Shown: piece by piece, positions 41,795 through 51,086 of the stretch
Position numbering within the stretch: position 1 is the stretch's first letter
Layout: each line of letters begins with the position of its first letter
Source: Microbacteriaceae bacterium VKM Ac-2855
Lineage (GTDB): Bacteria; Actinomycetota; Actinomycetes; Actinomycetales; Microbacteriaceae
Direction of reading: 5' to 3'
Assembly: GCA_013204985.1 (NCBI GenBank)
Contig: JABMLG010000006.1
Coordinates: 186,001-250,000, forward strand
Length of the DNA stretch: 64,000 nt
Made by a program: the position numbers and the translations under genes
The notes under the pieces: generated by a model
The model's database searches: none
The model's input: only the letters and a program-made list of their open reading frames with translations
Told to the model about the DNA's origin: nothing

Positions 41795-42658
41795 ATGCGA
41801 CGAATCGAACGCGACATCACCGAACTCGGCGGCCTCGCCGCGACGCATCAGCTCCTCGCTCGCGGGCATCACGACCGGTACCTCACCTGGGCAGTGCACG
41901 CCGGTGTGGTGATCCGTGTCCGTCAAGGCTGGTACTGCCTGCCCGACCTGAACGAGACGACCGTCCGCGCCGTCCGGGTCGGCGGACTGGTCGCCTGCAC
42001 GTCGGCCCTGGCGATGCGGAAGGTGTGGGTACTGGATGCAGCGCCACTGCACGTCGCGGTTCACGCCAGGGATGCGCGTTTGCGGACATCGATCGACAGG
42101 ACGGTCCGGCTCGCCGACCAACCGGAATCCGACGTTGTTGTGCATTGGAGCGCTCGCCGGTTCCGACAGTCGCAACTCGTTCAATCCGTCGAGGAGGCGC
42201 TCGTCGAGGTCGTCTCGTGTCAGTCGGCCGAGTCGGCGTTCGCGTCGATCGAGAGCGCCCTGGAGAAGCGGCTCATCTCCGCCGCTCGCTGGGCGTCGCT
42301 CGCTCGCGGATGTCCTGGCTCGCGCATCGAGGCGATCGGACCCGTCGCCCGAGGTGCGGGAAGCGGTGTCGAGTCGATCTTTCAGCACCGGGCGGCTCAC
42401 CTTCGTCTCTCGATTCGACGGCAAGTCTGGATCGAGGGTTTTGCTCGCGTCGATTTCCTGGTGGGGGAGCGCCTGGTCGTCGAGATCCAGAGTCGAAGCC
42501 ATCACGACCCTTTGGCCGATGCTCGCCGTGCCGCTCGTTTGAGCGCGCTCGGCTATCGAGTGCTCTTCCTCGGCTACGACGTCGTCATCCACGACTGGCC
42601 GTTGGCCGAAGCAGCGCTGGTCGCCGCCGTCGTTCGTGGCGACCATCTCGCCGCGTGA
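41795..42658 (+). CDS. Winged-helix (AbiEi-like) / DUF559 Vsr-like fusion protein
   Basis: 287 residues. N-terminal winged helix (LGGLAATHQLLARGHHDRYL, IRVRQGWYCLP) as in AbiEi-type antitoxins; the C-terminus (about 195-275) is a DUF559/Vsr-like nuclease fold: ESIFQHRAAHLRLSIRRQVW, then RVDFLVGERLVVEIQSRSHH and LGYRVLFLGYDVVIH. Family members usually read E-x-D at the second catalytic position; here it is E-I-Q, so nuclease activity may be lost. No AbiEii toxin is adjacent, so it is not a complete type IV TA pair. Flanked by the two 80-bp repeats, and composition is slightly less GC-rich than its neighbours. Confidence 0.75.
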   Translation: MRRIERDITELGGLAATHQLLARGHHDRYLTWAVHAGVVIRVRQGWYCLPDLNETTVRAVRVGGLVACTSALAMRKVWVLDAAPLHVAVHARDARLRTSIDRTVRLADQPESDVVVHWSARRFRQSQLVQSVEEALVEVVSCQSAESAFASIESALEKRLISAARWASLARGCPGSRIEAIGPVARGAGSGVESIFQHRAAHLRLSIRRQVWIEGFARVDFLVGERLVVEIQSRSHHDPLADARRAARLSALGYRVLFLGYDVVIHDWPLAEAALVAAVVRGDHLAA

Positions 42659-42760
42659 CCGAACGGGCACTCCTCGCCCCGCACCATCCCGCATTCACCA
42701 ACCTGCTCCCTCGACTCAGCGGATGCCTCGCAGCAAACGCCCCGCGGCAAACGCCTCGCC

Positions 42761-42840
42761 GGAAATGCAGGAGATCGCGGGATGTGCGCCGCTCGCATCC
42801 GGATGAGAGCGCGTGCGGGCGAGCATCTCCTGCATTTCCC
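42761..42840. repeat. 80-bp palindrome-ended element, copy 2
   Basis: Same ends as copy 1 (GGAAATGCAGGAGAT and ATCTCCTGCATTTCCC), with CATCCGGATGAGAGCGC inside; 1191 bases from copy 1 in direct orientation. Lies 57 bases before the dapA start. Confidence 0.88.
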
Positions 42841-42884
42841 GTGATGCAGCGGTGAACGCGAGCCGACAGCGCCGGCCGAACCGA

Positions 42885-42890
42885 TACCCT
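42885..42890 (+). promoter_or_regulatory. dapA -10 box, leaderless
   Basis: TACCCT is 7 bases before the GTG of dapA, which has no ribosome-binding site. There is therefore no room for a lysine riboswitch. Confidence 0.5.
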
Positions 42891-42897
42891 GGACACC

Positions 42898-43875
42898 GTG
42901 TCAATTCCGGAGAATCCTTTCGGCCAGGTGCTGGTCGCCCTCGTCACGCCGTTCACCGCTGATGGTGAGGTCGACTGGGCCGACGTCGAGAAGCACATCG
43001 ACGACTGCATCAACGCGGGCGCCGACGGCATCGTCGTGACCGGTACCACCGGCGAGACGAGCACCCTCACCGACCCCGAGAAGGTCCGGTTGGTCGAGGT
43101 GGGCAAGTCCGTCGCCGACGGCCGAGCCAAGATCATCACCGGCGGCGGATCCAACGAGACCGCCCACGCCATGCAGCTCGCGAAGCAGAGCGAGAAGGCC
43201 GGCGCCGACGGCAACATGATCGTCACGCCCTACTACAACAAGCCCACTCAGGCCGGTGTGCTCACCCACTTCCGGATGATCGCCGACGCGACCGATCTGC
43301 CGGTCATCCTGTACGACATCCCCGGCCGCACCGGGATCCCCATCATGTACGAGACGATCCTGCGTGCGGCGAAGCACCCGAACATCCTCGCGGTGAAGGA
43401 TGCCAAGGGCGACCTCTCCGAGGTGAGCCGCGTGCTCAACCAGACCGACCTGATGTACTTCTGCGGCGACGACGCCAACGTGCTGCCCAGCCTCGCGATA
43501 GGGGCCACGGGGCTGATCGGCGTCACGGCCAACATCACGTCCGCGCCGTATCGCACGATCGTCGACGCCGTGAACGCGGGCGATCTGCACGCCGCCACGA
43601 AGGCGCATCAGCAGCTCGAGCCTCTCGTCCGGGCCGTGATGACGCACATCCCGGGTACCGTCGCGACCAAATACATCCTGCACGGCCTCGGCCGCATCCA
43701 CTCGCCGCGCGTGCGACTGCCGCTCGTGGGTCCCGAGGAGTACGAGGCCGCCCTGATCGAGGACGAACTCGGCCTCGTCCGCGACGTCCCTGGCGTCGAC
43801 TTCAAGAAATTCCGCCCTGACCGCAACGCCGCCGCCGGTGGCGCGTTGCCGAAGGTCGCGGGCACGACTCGCTGA
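42898..43875 (+). CDS. dapA: 4-hydroxy-tetrahydrodipicolinate synthase
   Basis: 325 residues. DapA barrel motifs: GQVLVALVTPFTADGEVDW, GIVVTGTTGETSTLT, VTPYYNKPTQAGVL, the catalytic Tyr in ILYDIPGRTG and the Schiff-base Lys near residue 167 in ILAVKDAKGDL. It condenses pyruvate with aspartate semialdehyde, the committed step to DAP and lysine. The C-terminal about 25 residues are a polar extension. Followed after 41 bases by rnj, a conserved actinobacterial pairing. Confidence 0.96.
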   Translation: MSIPENPFGQVLVALVTPFTADGEVDWADVEKHIDDCINAGADGIVVTGTTGETSTLTDPEKVRLVEVGKSVADGRAKIITGGGSNETAHAMQLAKQSEKAGADGNMIVTPYYNKPTQAGVLTHFRMIADATDLPVILYDIPGRTGIPIMYETILRAAKHPNILAVKDAKGDLSEVSRVLNQTDLMYFCGDDANVLPSLAIGATGLIGVTANITSAPYRTIVDAVNAGDLHAATKAHQQLEPLVRAVMTHIPGTVATKYILHGLGRIHSPRVRLPLVGPEEYEAALIEDELGLVRDVPGVDFKKFRPDRNAAAGGALPKVAGTTR

Positions 43876-43916
43876 TGCCGCACGAAGCGGCCCACAACTA
43901 AAAAAGAGGAGGGCGT

Positions 43917-45593
43917 ATGCCCAACCCCGTTATCGTCCCCGCCCCGCTCGCAGCCGGAACGCTGCGCATCATTCCGCTCGGCGGTCTCGGTGAGATCGGG
44001 CGCAACATGACGACGTTCGAGATCGACGGCAAGATCCTGATCGTCGACTGCGGCGTGCTCTTCCCCGAAGAGAACCAGCCCGGCGTCGACCTGATCCTGC
44101 CCGACTTCACGCCGATCAAGCATCGTCTGAACGACATCGTCGGCGTTGTGCTCACGCACGGCCACGAGGACCACATCGGCGCCGTGCCGTATCTGCTGCG
44201 TCTGAAGAAGGACATCCCGCTGATCGGCTCCACGCTGACCCTCGCGCTCGTCGAGGCGAAGCTCAAGGAGCACCGGATCAAGCCCTACACCCTCCCGGTG
44301 AAGGAGGGCCAGATCGAGAATCTCGGCCCGTTCGAACTCGAGTTCGTCGCCGTCAACCACTCGATCCCGGATGCGCTGGCCGTCGCGATCATCACGGATG
44401 GCGGTTCCGTACTGCACACCGGTGACTTCAAGATGGATCAGCTGCCGCTCGACGGCCGGATCACCGACCTCCGAGCCTTCGCACGCCTCGGCGAAGAGGG
44501 CATCGATCTGTTCATGGTCGACTCCACCAACGCCGACGTGCCCGGCTTCACGCCGAACGAGCGCGACATCGGACCCGTGCTCGAGAGCGTTATCGCTCGC
44601 GCCCCGCGCCGGGTCATCGTCGCCAGCTTCTCCAGCCACGTGCACCGTGTGCAGCAGGTGCTCGACGCAGCACACAAGAACGGCCGTCGGGTCGCCCTGC
44701 TGGGCCGCTCGATGGTGCGCAACATGACGATCGCCGCCGACCTCGGCTATCTCAAGGTTCCGGCGGGCGTGCTCATCGACTTCAAGAAGGCCGGTGACAT
44801 CCCCGAGGACAAGATCGTCTACATGTCGACCGGTTCGCAGGGCGAGCCGATGGCCGTCTTGAGCCGGATGGCGAACCTCGACCACCAGATCGAGCCCGGA
44901 GAGGGTGACACCGTCATCCTGGCCTCGAGCCTGATCCCGGGCAACGAGAACGCGGTCTACCGCGTCATCAACGGGCTGACCAAGCTGGGTGCGACCGTCG
45001 TGCACAAGGGCAACGCCAAGGTCCATGTCTCTGGCCACGCCGCCGCCGGCGAGTTGATCTACTGCTACAACATCCTCAAGCCGCTGAATGTGATGCCGGT
45101 ACACGGAGAGTTCCGTCATCTCGTCGCCAACGCCAAGCTCGCGATGGACACGGGGATCCCTGAAGAGAACACGATCATCGCCGAGGACGGCACCGTGATC
45201 GACCTGCTGGACGGCGTCGCCAAGGTGGTCGGTCAGCTCGATCTCGGTTTCGTCTACGTCGACGGCTCCTCCGTCGGCGAGATCACGGATGCGGACCTCA
45301 AGGACCGCATGATCCTCGGCGAAGAGGGCTTCATCTCGATCATCGTCGTGGTCGAGGCGGGCACGGGCCGCATCGTGGTCGGGCCCGAGATCCACGCGAA
45401 GGGCTTCGCCGAGGACGACCGCATCTTCGATGAGGTCAAGCCGAAGATCGCCCGGGCGCTCGAGGAGGCCGTGAGCAACGGTACTCGTGACCCGCACGCA
45501 CTCACGCAGACGGTGCGGCGTACGGTCGGGCGCTGGGTGAACACCAGCTACCGCCGTCGACCGATGATCGTCCCGCTCGTCATCGAGGCGTGA
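43917..45593 (+). CDS. rnj: Ribonuclease J
   Basis: 558 residues. Metallo-beta-lactamase motifs: VVLTHGHEDHIGAVPYLL (H-x-H-x-D-H), VNHSIPDALAVAI and HTGDFKMDQ. The beta-CASP part shows VIVASFSSHVHRVQQ, YMSTGSQGEPMAVLSRMA and KVHVSGHAAAGEL, and the C-terminal domain ends with GRWVNTSYRRRPMIVPLVIE. RNase J has 5' exo- and endonuclease activity and matures rRNA and mRNA. ATG with a strong AGAGGAGGG site, in operon with dapA. Confidence 0.96.
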   Translation: MPNPVIVPAPLAAGTLRIIPLGGLGEIGRNMTTFEIDGKILIVDCGVLFPEENQPGVDLILPDFTPIKHRLNDIVGVVLTHGHEDHIGAVPYLLRLKKDIPLIGSTLTLALVEAKLKEHRIKPYTLPVKEGQIENLGPFELEFVAVNHSIPDALAVAIITDGGSVLHTGDFKMDQLPLDGRITDLRAFARLGEEGIDLFMVDSTNADVPGFTPNERDIGPVLESVIARAPRRVIVASFSSHVHRVQQVLDAAHKNGRRVALLGRSMVRNMTIAADLGYLKVPAGVLIDFKKAGDIPEDKIVYMSTGSQGEPMAVLSRMANLDHQIEPGEGDTVILASSLIPGNENAVYRVINGLTKLGATVVHKGNAKVHVSGHAAAGELIYCYNILKPLNVMPVHGEFRHLVANAKLAMDTGIPEENTIIAEDGTVIDLLDGVAKVVGQLDLGFVYVDGSSVGEITDADLKDRMILGEEGFISIIVVVEAGTGRIVVGPEIHAKGFAEDDRIFDEVKPKIARALEEAVSNGTRDPHALTQTVRRTVGRWVNTSYRRRPMIVPLVIEA

Positions 45594-45600
45594 TCGAGCC

Positions 45601-45631
45601 GCGGCCGGTCGCGCACGTTGCGTCCGGCCGC
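45601..45631 (+). terminator. Hairpin after rnj
   Basis: GCGGCCGG (45601-45608) and CCGGCCGC (45624-45631), with CGC/GCG pairing inside, form a G/C-rich hairpin 8 bases after the rnj stop. No T tract. Confidence 0.45.
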
Positions 45632-45716
45632 GAACCGCCCTCCCGGCGACCTGTAGCGGTCCTGCCCGCCGCCGTGCACTATGGACCTGGGGGATCGCGA
45701 TACGGATGAGAGGGCG

Positions 45717-46214
45717 ATGACGGCGATGACGTACACGATCCGCCCGGCACGACGCGATGACGGTCCCTTCCTCGCCGACATGCTCGTCGAGGCGATGAAC
45801 TGGAACTGGACCAAGACGCGGGCGCGGGTCGACGTCCTCGCGGATGAGCAGTCACGGCGTCACGTCGCCGGCTGGCCCCGCCCGGGCGACATCGGGTCCG
45901 TCGCCGAATCGCCCGACGGCGATCGAGTCGGTGCCTGCTGGTTCCGATTGCTGACGGCTCCCGAACCCGGTCACGGCTTCGTGGCCACCGGCGTGCCCGA
46001 GCTCACCCTCGGCGTGAAGCCGCTCTGGCGCGCGCAGGGCGTCGGTCGGGCGCTCCTCCAGGCCGTCCTCGGACAGGCCGCTGCGGCCGGGTACGCACGC
46101 ATCTCGCTCAGCGTGCATCATGACAACTTCGCCTCGCGGCTCTACCGCAGCGAGGGCTTTCAGACCATCTCCCGCGAGGCCGACGCCGACACGATGGTCC
46201 GCAACCTCCGCTGA
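45717..46214 (+). CDS. GNAT family N-acetyltransferase
   Basis: 165 residues. Motifs: [20 protein letters not shown] at the start, [20 protein letters not shown], the acetyl-CoA loop in [16 protein letters not shown], and [20 protein letters not shown]. Substrate unknown. The ATG at 45717 has GAGAGGG upstream; an in-frame ATG at 45681 lacks one. Sits between rnj and ftsK. Confidence 0.9.
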   Translation: MTAMTYTIRPARRDDGPFLADMLVEAMNWNWTKTRARVDVLADEQSRRHVAGWPRPGDIGSVAESPDGDRVGACWFRLLTAPEPGHGFVATGVPELTLGVKPLWRAQGVGRALLQAVLGQAAAAGYARISLSVHHDNFASRLYRSEGFQTISREADADTMVRNLR

Positions 46215-46270
46215 GCTCCGCTCGGCGGTGCATCCGGCCGATGTCGGAGGCGGAAGGTACGGTGTATCGC

Positions 46271-49081
46271 ATGGCGACCCCTACCAAGACGACACCTCGC
46301 GGGCGTGCGAACGCGGCGTCCAAGCCGTCGACGGCTCGCTCGGCGAAGACCCCGACACGCAACACCGCGACGAAGGCCACGGTCGCCTTCGAAAAGCCCG
46401 CCGGCCCGTCCCTCCTCACGAAGGCCTGGCTGGGCGTAGCGCATGTCGTGGGCGGCGCGGCGCGAGCGCTCGGGCCCGAGAAGCTCGCGAAAGAGGAGCG
46501 TCGCGACGGAACGCCGTTCTTCATCCTGCTGCTCGCGATCGCGGGTGCCGTGGTCGAGTGGTTCCTCGCAACGAACGAGGTCGCTCGCGTCTTCGACGCC
46601 TGGAGCTTCGGCGGGCTGTTCGGGCGGGTCGCCTACGTGCTGCCGGTGGTCCTCCTGCTGTTCGCGCTCTGGCTCTTCCGACACCCGAGTTCGGTCCACG
46701 ACAACGGACGCATCGGGGTCGGCCTCGTTGTGCTGCTGGTCGCCTCCGCCGGCATCTGCCACGTCTTCCTCGGGCAGCCGCAGCCCGGCCAGGGCATCGA
46801 TGTCATGGCCGCGGCGGGCGGCGTACTCGGCTGGCTCTCCGGCGCCCCTCTCGCGGCGATCGCCACCGTCTACGGAGCGACGGCCATCCTGAGCGCGTTC
46901 ATCGTGCTCTCCGTCTTCATCATCACCAAGACCCCGCCGCACAAACTCCCCGACCGTCTGCGCGAGTTGTACGGCTACCTCTTCGGCGCCACCCTCGCGG
47001 ACGCGGAAGAACGCGCCGCCGCCAAGGCGGAGAAGGCCGCCGCGAAGGAGGCCGCGAAGGCGAGGGCCGATGACGAGGCCGAATCGGCCGACGAGGCCTC
47101 CCTGCCGTGGTGGCGCCGAACCGACTCGGGGCGCGAAGACGACCCCGAGTACAACGATCAGCTCCCGATCGATTCGCTCACCGAGGTGATCGACGACGAA
47201 CGCTCTCGCGTGCGACCGACGCGTGCCGCATTCGACACCCCGATCGAACCGGATCCGGCCACGACGGCGTACCCGACCGCCGCGTCGGCGGACGCATCCG
47301 CCGACGCGAACCCGACGACGGCGTACAACGAGACGACGGCGTACAACGAGACGGACGTGATCGAGCCGATCGTCACCGAGGCCGTCCAGCCGGCCGCCGA
47401 CGTCTACTATCCGCCGGAGCCGGTCGCCGAGCCGGTCGGCGACGGCGCTGGCGATGGCGCCGATGCCGATTTCGAGTCCACGCTCGAGCCCGACGCCGAC
47501 TACAGCCTGCCCGCCGCCTCCACTCTGGCGGTCGGCGGGCCGTCGTTGGCCCGTTCCGCCGCGAACGACGACATGGTCCGCGCGATCACGGAAGTGCTCA
47601 CGCAGTTCAACGTCGATGCCACCGTGACCGGATTCTCGCGCGGCCCGACGGTCACGCGCTACGAGATCGAGCTCGGCCCGGGCGTCAAGGTCGAACGCGT
47701 CACGGCGTTGAGCAAGAACCTCTCGTACGCGGTCGCGAGCAACGAGGTGCGCATCCTCTCCCCGATCCCGGGCAAGAGCGCGATCGGAGTGGAGATCCCG
47801 AATCTCGATCGTGAGAACGTCTCCCTCGGCGACGTGCTGCGGTCGTCGGCATCGGTGAACAGCACGCATCCGATGACCATCGGCGTCGGGAAGGACGTCG
47901 AGGGCGGCTTCGTGGTCGCGAACCTCGCGAAGATGCCGCACCTGCTCGTCGCCGGTTCGACCGGTTCCGGAAAGTCCAGTTTCGTGAACTCGATGATCAC
48001 GAGCCTCTTGATGCGCGCGAAACCGCAGGACGTGCGGATGGTTCTGATCGACCCCAAGCGGGTCGAGTTGACCATCTACGGCGGGATCCCGCACCTGATC
48101 ACGCCCATCATCACGAACCCCAAGAAGGCGGCGGAGGCGCTGCAGTGGGTCGTGAAGGAGATGGACATGCGCTACGACGACCTCGCGTCGTTCGGCTTCC
48201 GACACATCGACGACTTCAACAAGGCCGTCCGCAACAACGAGATCATCCTTCCCGCCGGCAGCAACCGAACGCTCAAGCCCTACCCGTACCTGCTCGTCGT
48301 CGTCGACGAGCTCGCCGACCTGATGATGGTCGCGCCCCGCGACGTCGAGGACAGCATCGTCCGCATCACCCAGCTGGCGCGCGCCTCCGGCATCCACCTC
48401 GTGCTCGCGACCCAGCGGCCCAGCGTCGATGTCGTCACCGGCCTGATCAAGGCCAACGTGCCGAGCCGGCTCGCCTTCGCCGTGACGAGCGTGACCGACT
48501 CCCGTGTCATCCTCGACCAGCCGGGGGCCGACAAGCTGATCGGTCAAGGCGACGGCCTCTTCCTCCCGATGGGCACCAACAAGCCGATGCGGGTCCAGGG
48601 GGCGTGGGTCCGGGAGGACGAGATCACCCGGGTGGTCGAGCATGTTACCCGGCAGGCGCAGCCCGAGTATCGCCAGGACATCACCGTTCAGGCCGCCCGT
48701 AAAGAGGTCGATTCCGACATCGGCGACGACCTCGAACTCCTGCTGGCGGCCGCCGAGCTGGTGGTCAGCACGCAGTTCGGGTCCACGTCGATGCTCCAGC
48801 GCAAACTCCGCGTCGGTTTCGCCAAGGCCGGGCGCCTGATGGATCTGCTCGAATCGCGCGAGGTGGTCGGCCCGTCCGAGGGTTCGAAGGCTCGCGACGT
48901 CTTGGTCACTGCGGAGCAGCTGCCCGGAGTTCTGGCGCGGATGCGCGGCGAGGAGCCGGCGAACGACGTCCTCGCGATCCCGGTCGGAACCCCGGTGGCG
49001 GTCGACTACAACGACGGTCTCGATGATGATGACGACGACGGCGATGGTGAGGACGCCTGGGCGCTCACCGGACGGGACTGA
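46271..49081 (+). CDS. ftsK: DNA translocase FtsK
   Basis: 936 residues. A basic N-terminal tail and four membrane helices (from [20 protein letters not shown], about 75, to about residue 225) are followed by an Ala/Lys-rich and acidic linker containing a perfect 18-bp duplication (47315-47350, TTAYNE). The motor has Walker A in [10 protein letters not shown] (near 560) and Walker B in [13 protein letters not shown] (near 676). The C-terminal gamma winged helix, which reads KOPS-type polar sequences, is [20 protein letters not shown]. It pumps and sorts chromosome ends at the septum. Start 46271 has GGAAGG upstream. An acidic C-terminal tail ([11 protein letters not shown]) is extra. Confidence 0.96.
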   Translation: MATPTKTTPRGRANAASKPSTARSAKTPTRNTATKATVAFEKPAGPSLLTKAWLGVAHVVGGAARALGPEKLAKEERRDGTPFFILLLAIAGAVVEWFLATNEVARVFDAWSFGGLFGRVAYVLPVVLLLFALWLFRHPSSVHDNGRIGVGLVVLLVASAGICHVFLGQPQPGQGIDVMAAAGGVLGWLSGAPLAAIATVYGATAILSAFIVLSVFIITKTPPHKLPDRLRELYGYLFGATLADAEERAAAKAEKAAAKEAAKARADDEAESADEASLPWWRRTDSGREDDPEYNDQLPIDSLTEVIDDERSRVRPTRAAFDTPIEPDPATTAYPTAASADASADANPTTAYNETTAYNETDVIEPIVTEAVQPAADVYYPPEPVAEPVGDGAGDGADADFESTLEPDADYSLPAASTLAVGGPSLARSAANDDMVRAITEVLTQFNVDATVTGFSRGPTVTRYEIELGPGVKVERVTALSKNLSYAVASNEVRILSPIPGKSAIGVEIPNLDRENVSLGDVLRSSASVNSTHPMTIGVGKDVEGGFVVANLAKMPHLLVAGSTGSGKSSFVNSMITSLLMRAKPQDVRMVLIDPKRVELTIYGGIPHLITPIITNPKKAAEALQWVVKEMDMRYDDLASFGFRHIDDFNKAVRNNEIILPAGSNRTLKPYPYLLVVVDELADLMMVAPRDVEDSIVRITQLARASGIHLVLATQRPSVDVVTGLIKANVPSRLAFAVTSVTDSRVILDQPGADKLIGQGDGLFLPMGTNKPMRVQGAWVREDEITRVVEHVTRQAQPEYRQDITVQAARKEVDSDIGDDLELLLAAAELVVSTQFGSTSMLQRKLRVGFAKAGRLMDLLESREVVGPSEGSKARDVLVTAEQLPGVLARMRGEEPANDVLAIPVGTPVAVDYNDGLDDDDDDGDGEDAWALTGRD

Positions 49082-49690
49082 GTGGACGCGATGAGCGGGA
49101 CGAACGCCGTAGCGGCCAAACCGAGCAATTGGAATCTGCCCAACGCCATCACGATCGTGCGGATCCTGCTCGCGCCCGTCTTCTTCTGGATGCTTCTGGC
49201 CGACGACGGAGCGGATTCGCCGCTGCGCTACGCCGCGGCGGTGTTGTTCATCCTCGCCATCGCGACGGACGGGATCGACGGCCACATCGCGCGCAGTCGC
49301 AATCTGGTGACCGACCTCGGCAAGCTGCTCGATCCCATCGCCGACAAGGTGCTCACCGGAGCTGCGCTGGTCGGTCTGTCGATCCTCGCCGAGTTGCCGT
49401 GGTGGGTGACGATCGTGATCCTGGTCCGCGAGATCGGCATCACGGTCTTCCGGATGGCGGTCCTGTCGGACAGGGTCATTCCGGCCTCCCGCGGTGGAAA
49501 GCTGAAGACGATCGTCCAATCGGTCGCCATCTCGTTGGCGCTGGTTCCGCTGTGGACGATTCTCGGAGACTGGGTGCACTGGTTGAACGGCATCAGCATG
49601 ACCGCCGCGGTCGTACTCACGGTCGTGACGGGAGCGGACTACCTGATCGACGCCTGGCGTCTGAGTCGCAAGGCCAGAGCGAGCGGATGA
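49082..49690 (+). CDS. pgsA: CDP-diacylglycerol--glycerol-3-phosphate 3-phosphatidyltransferase
   Basis: 202 residues with about five membrane helices. The CDP-alcohol phosphatidyltransferase motif D-x2-D-G-x2-A-R-x8-G-x3-D-x3-D is complete in the segment from ATDGIDGHIARSRN through LGKLLDPIADK. Start NLPNAITIVRILLAPVFFWM is typical. It makes phosphatidylglycerol phosphate. The GTG at 49082 touches the ftsK stop; an ATG at 49091 is an alternative start. Confidence 0.94.
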   Translation: MDAMSGTNAVAAKPSNWNLPNAITIVRILLAPVFFWMLLADDGADSPLRYAAAVLFILAIATDGIDGHIARSRNLVTDLGKLLDPIADKVLTGAALVGLSILAELPWWVTIVILVREIGITVFRMAVLSDRVIPASRGGKLKTIVQSVAISLALVPLWTILGDWVHWLNGISMTAAVVLTVVTGADYLIDAWRLSRKARASG

Positions 49691-50199
49691 GCGCCGACGC
49701 GGCCGCACTCATCGCTGCCCTGACGGCGAGCGGCAGCACGATCGCGTGCGCCGAGTCGTTGACGGGAGGCGCGCTGGTCTCGAGTCTGGTCGATGTACCC
49801 GGCGCCTCCGCGGTCGTCCGGGGCGGCGTCGTCAGTTACGCCACAGACGTCAAGGCGAGTGTGCTGGGTGTGTCGAAGGAGCGTCTCGCAACACACGGCC
49901 CGGTGGACGCGCGTGTGGCGCTGCAGATGGCGGCGGGTGCACGCCGGGTTCTCGGCCACGGCGGAGTACCGGCGGACATCGGAGTGGCGACCACGGGCGT
50001 CGCCGGCCCGGAACCGCAAGGCGGACGAGCCGTCGGCACGGTCTACATCGCGGTCAGTGCCGACGCGGTCGACGTGGTCCGGGAGTACCTGTTCGCCGGA
50101 GATCGGGCCGCGATTCGAGCAGCCGCGGTCGCGGCGGCCATCGCATTGGTGCGCGAGTCCGTGGCCGATCGGGGCGACGGTTCGAAGGCTGCGACATGA
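49687..50199 (+). CDS. CinA C-terminal family protein (nicotinamide-nucleotide amidase type)
   Basis: 170 residues, only the CinA/PncC domain. IACAESLTGGALVSSLVDVP carries the conserved serine, then VVRGGVVSYATDVKASVLGV and ATTGVAGPEPQGGRAVGTVY. PncC enzymes deamidate NMN; the molybdopterin-like N-terminal domain of full CinA is absent. ATGA overlap with pgsA, part of the usual pgsA-cinA-clgR string. Confidence 0.92.
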   Translation: MSADAAALIAALTASGSTIACAESLTGGALVSSLVDVPGASAVVRGGVVSYATDVKASVLGVSKERLATHGPVDARVALQMAAGARRVLGHGGVPADIGVATTGVAGPEPQGGRAVGTVYIAVSADAVDVVREYLFAGDRAAIRAAAVAAAIALVRESVADRGDGSKAAT

Positions 50200-50300
50200 C
50201 CGTGTTTCGGTGGGAACAAATACGGTTTCGGTCTCGTTACATCCACTGTCGTTCACAACTAAAGTCCAGTCATCCGGATTAGAGTCGACACAACGAATCC

Positions 50301-50324
50301 GGGTAGTGTGAGCTACCCGTTTTC
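50301..50324 (+). terminator. Hairpin with T-run between cinA and clgR
   Basis: GGGTAG-TGTGAG-CTACCC followed by GTTTTCC is the most canonical intrinsic-terminator shape in the window. It overlaps an upstream CCGGATT/AATCCGG dyad (50274-50302), so the two structures are mutually exclusive. It may end cinA or attenuate clgR. Confidence 0.55.
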
Positions 50325-50414
50325 CATACCTGGAGCCTTTTGGGTCCGGGTGTCGACCGTCGAAGGTCGCGACCGATCGGTCGAAACACGGATGACGTGG
50401 AGAAGGAGGGTCCA

Positions 50415-50723
50415 GTGGTTCTAGTTCGTCAGGAAATCGGCGACGTCCTCAGGGACTTTCGTCTGCAGAAGGGTCGTACCCTGCGGCAGGTAGCCAGCAA
50501 GGCGAGTGTCGCCTTAGGGTACTTGTCCGAGGTCGAGCGCGGTCAGAAGGAGGCCTCCTCGGAGATCCTCGCTTCGGTGGCCGATGCGCTCGATACGCCC
50601 ATCTCCGTCATCATGCGCGAGGTCGGCGACCGGCTCGCGGTGATCGAAGGGATCGACACGATCCCCGACACCATCCCCGCCGACATGGTCGCGGGATTCG
50701 ACGCAGACCTCGTGGTCCGGTAG
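50415..50723 (+). CDS. clgR: XRE-family regulator, ClgR
   Basis: 102 residues. The Cro/CI-type HTH is KGRTLRQVASKASVALGYLS with recognition helix LGYLSEVERGQKEASSEIL, the typical ClgR/PopR sequence. ClgR activates clp protease and some DNA-repair genes in actinobacteria and is itself degraded by Clp. The GTG start has AGAAGGAGGG. Its place between cinA and DUF3046/recA matches other actinobacteria. A 215-base leader region with two alternative hairpins precedes it. Confidence 0.82.
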   Translation: MVLVRQEIGDVLRDFRLQKGRTLRQVASKASVALGYLSEVERGQKEASSEILASVADALDTPISVIMREVGDRLAVIEGIDTIPDTIPADMVAGFDADLVVR

Positions 50724-50742
50724 GCCACCCGACATTCCCCTC

Positions 50743-50778
50743 AGCGGGCGTCCCGAGCACAGTCTCGGGGCGCCCGCT
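50743..50778 (+). terminator. clgR terminator hairpin
   Basis: AGCGGGCGTCCCGAG (50743-50757), loop CACAGT and a 15-base complementary arm (50764-50778) with one G-U. Begins 20 bases after the clgR stop. Confidence 0.75.
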
Positions 50779-50806
50779 GTCGTCGTGTCGGCGCCATGGC
50801 TTCCGG

Positions 50807-50812
50807 TACCGT
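50807..50812 (+). promoter_or_regulatory. DUF3046 gene -10 box, leaderless
   Basis: TACCGT is 6 bases before the ATG at 50819, with no ribosome-binding site. Confidence 0.5.
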
Positions 50813-50818
50813 GAAGTG

Positions 50819-51040
50819 ATGCGCCTCAGTGAGTTCCGCCAACTTGTCGATGACGAATTCGGCGCCGGATACGCGCGCGTCCTCGAGTCGGACCTCGTGC
50901 TCACCGAACTCGGTGGGCGCACCGCCGGTCGTGCGCTCGCCGACGGCGAAGAGCCGCGCACGGTGTGGTTGGCGCTGTGCCGTGCCAACGACGTGCCCGA
51001 GTCGCGCTGGCACGGCGTGGATCCGAAGAGACGTCGCTGA
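50819..51040 (+). CDS. DUF3046 small protein
   Basis: 73 residues: MRLSEFRQLVDDEFG, then VLESDLVLTELGGRTAGRAL and VWLALCRANDVPESRWHG, the typical DUF3046 pattern. This family is found next to recA in most actinobacteria; function unknown. A GTG one codon before the ATG is possible but less likely. Confidence 0.88.
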   Translation: MRLSEFRQLVDDEFGAGYARVLESDLVLTELGGRTAGRALADGEEPRTVWLALCRANDVPESRWHGVDPKRRR

Positions 51041-51072
51041 CGAACCCCACGCCGTTGTGACCTCCGTCGACA

Positions 51073-51086
51073 CGAACCGATGTTCG
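51073..51086. promoter_or_regulatory. SOS (LexA) box upstream of recA
   Basis: CGAACCGATGTTCG contains GAAC-N4-GTTC, the core of the actinobacterial LexA site, with outer C/G also symmetric. It lies about 245 bases before the recA ATG inside a 288-base gene-free region, implying a distant promoter and a long recA leader. Confidence 0.75.

Noticed and set aside
41795-42658. AbiE type IV toxin-antitoxin system
   Set aside because: Only the AbiEi-like winged helix is present, fused to DUF559; no nucleotidyltransferase toxin follows.
42841-42897. Lysine riboswitch upstream of dapA
   Set aside because: The -10 box is 7 bases from the start codon, leaving no leader.
43608-45497. Long open frame antisense to dapA/rnj
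   Set aside because: Mirror of conserved genes, biased composition, no start signal.
46160-49708. Very long open frame antisense to ftsK (over 1100 codons)
   Set aside because: High-GC shadow frame: the plus strand encodes an unmistakable FtsK, and the antisense translation is a low-complexity Arg/Asp/Gly/Val run without any domain.
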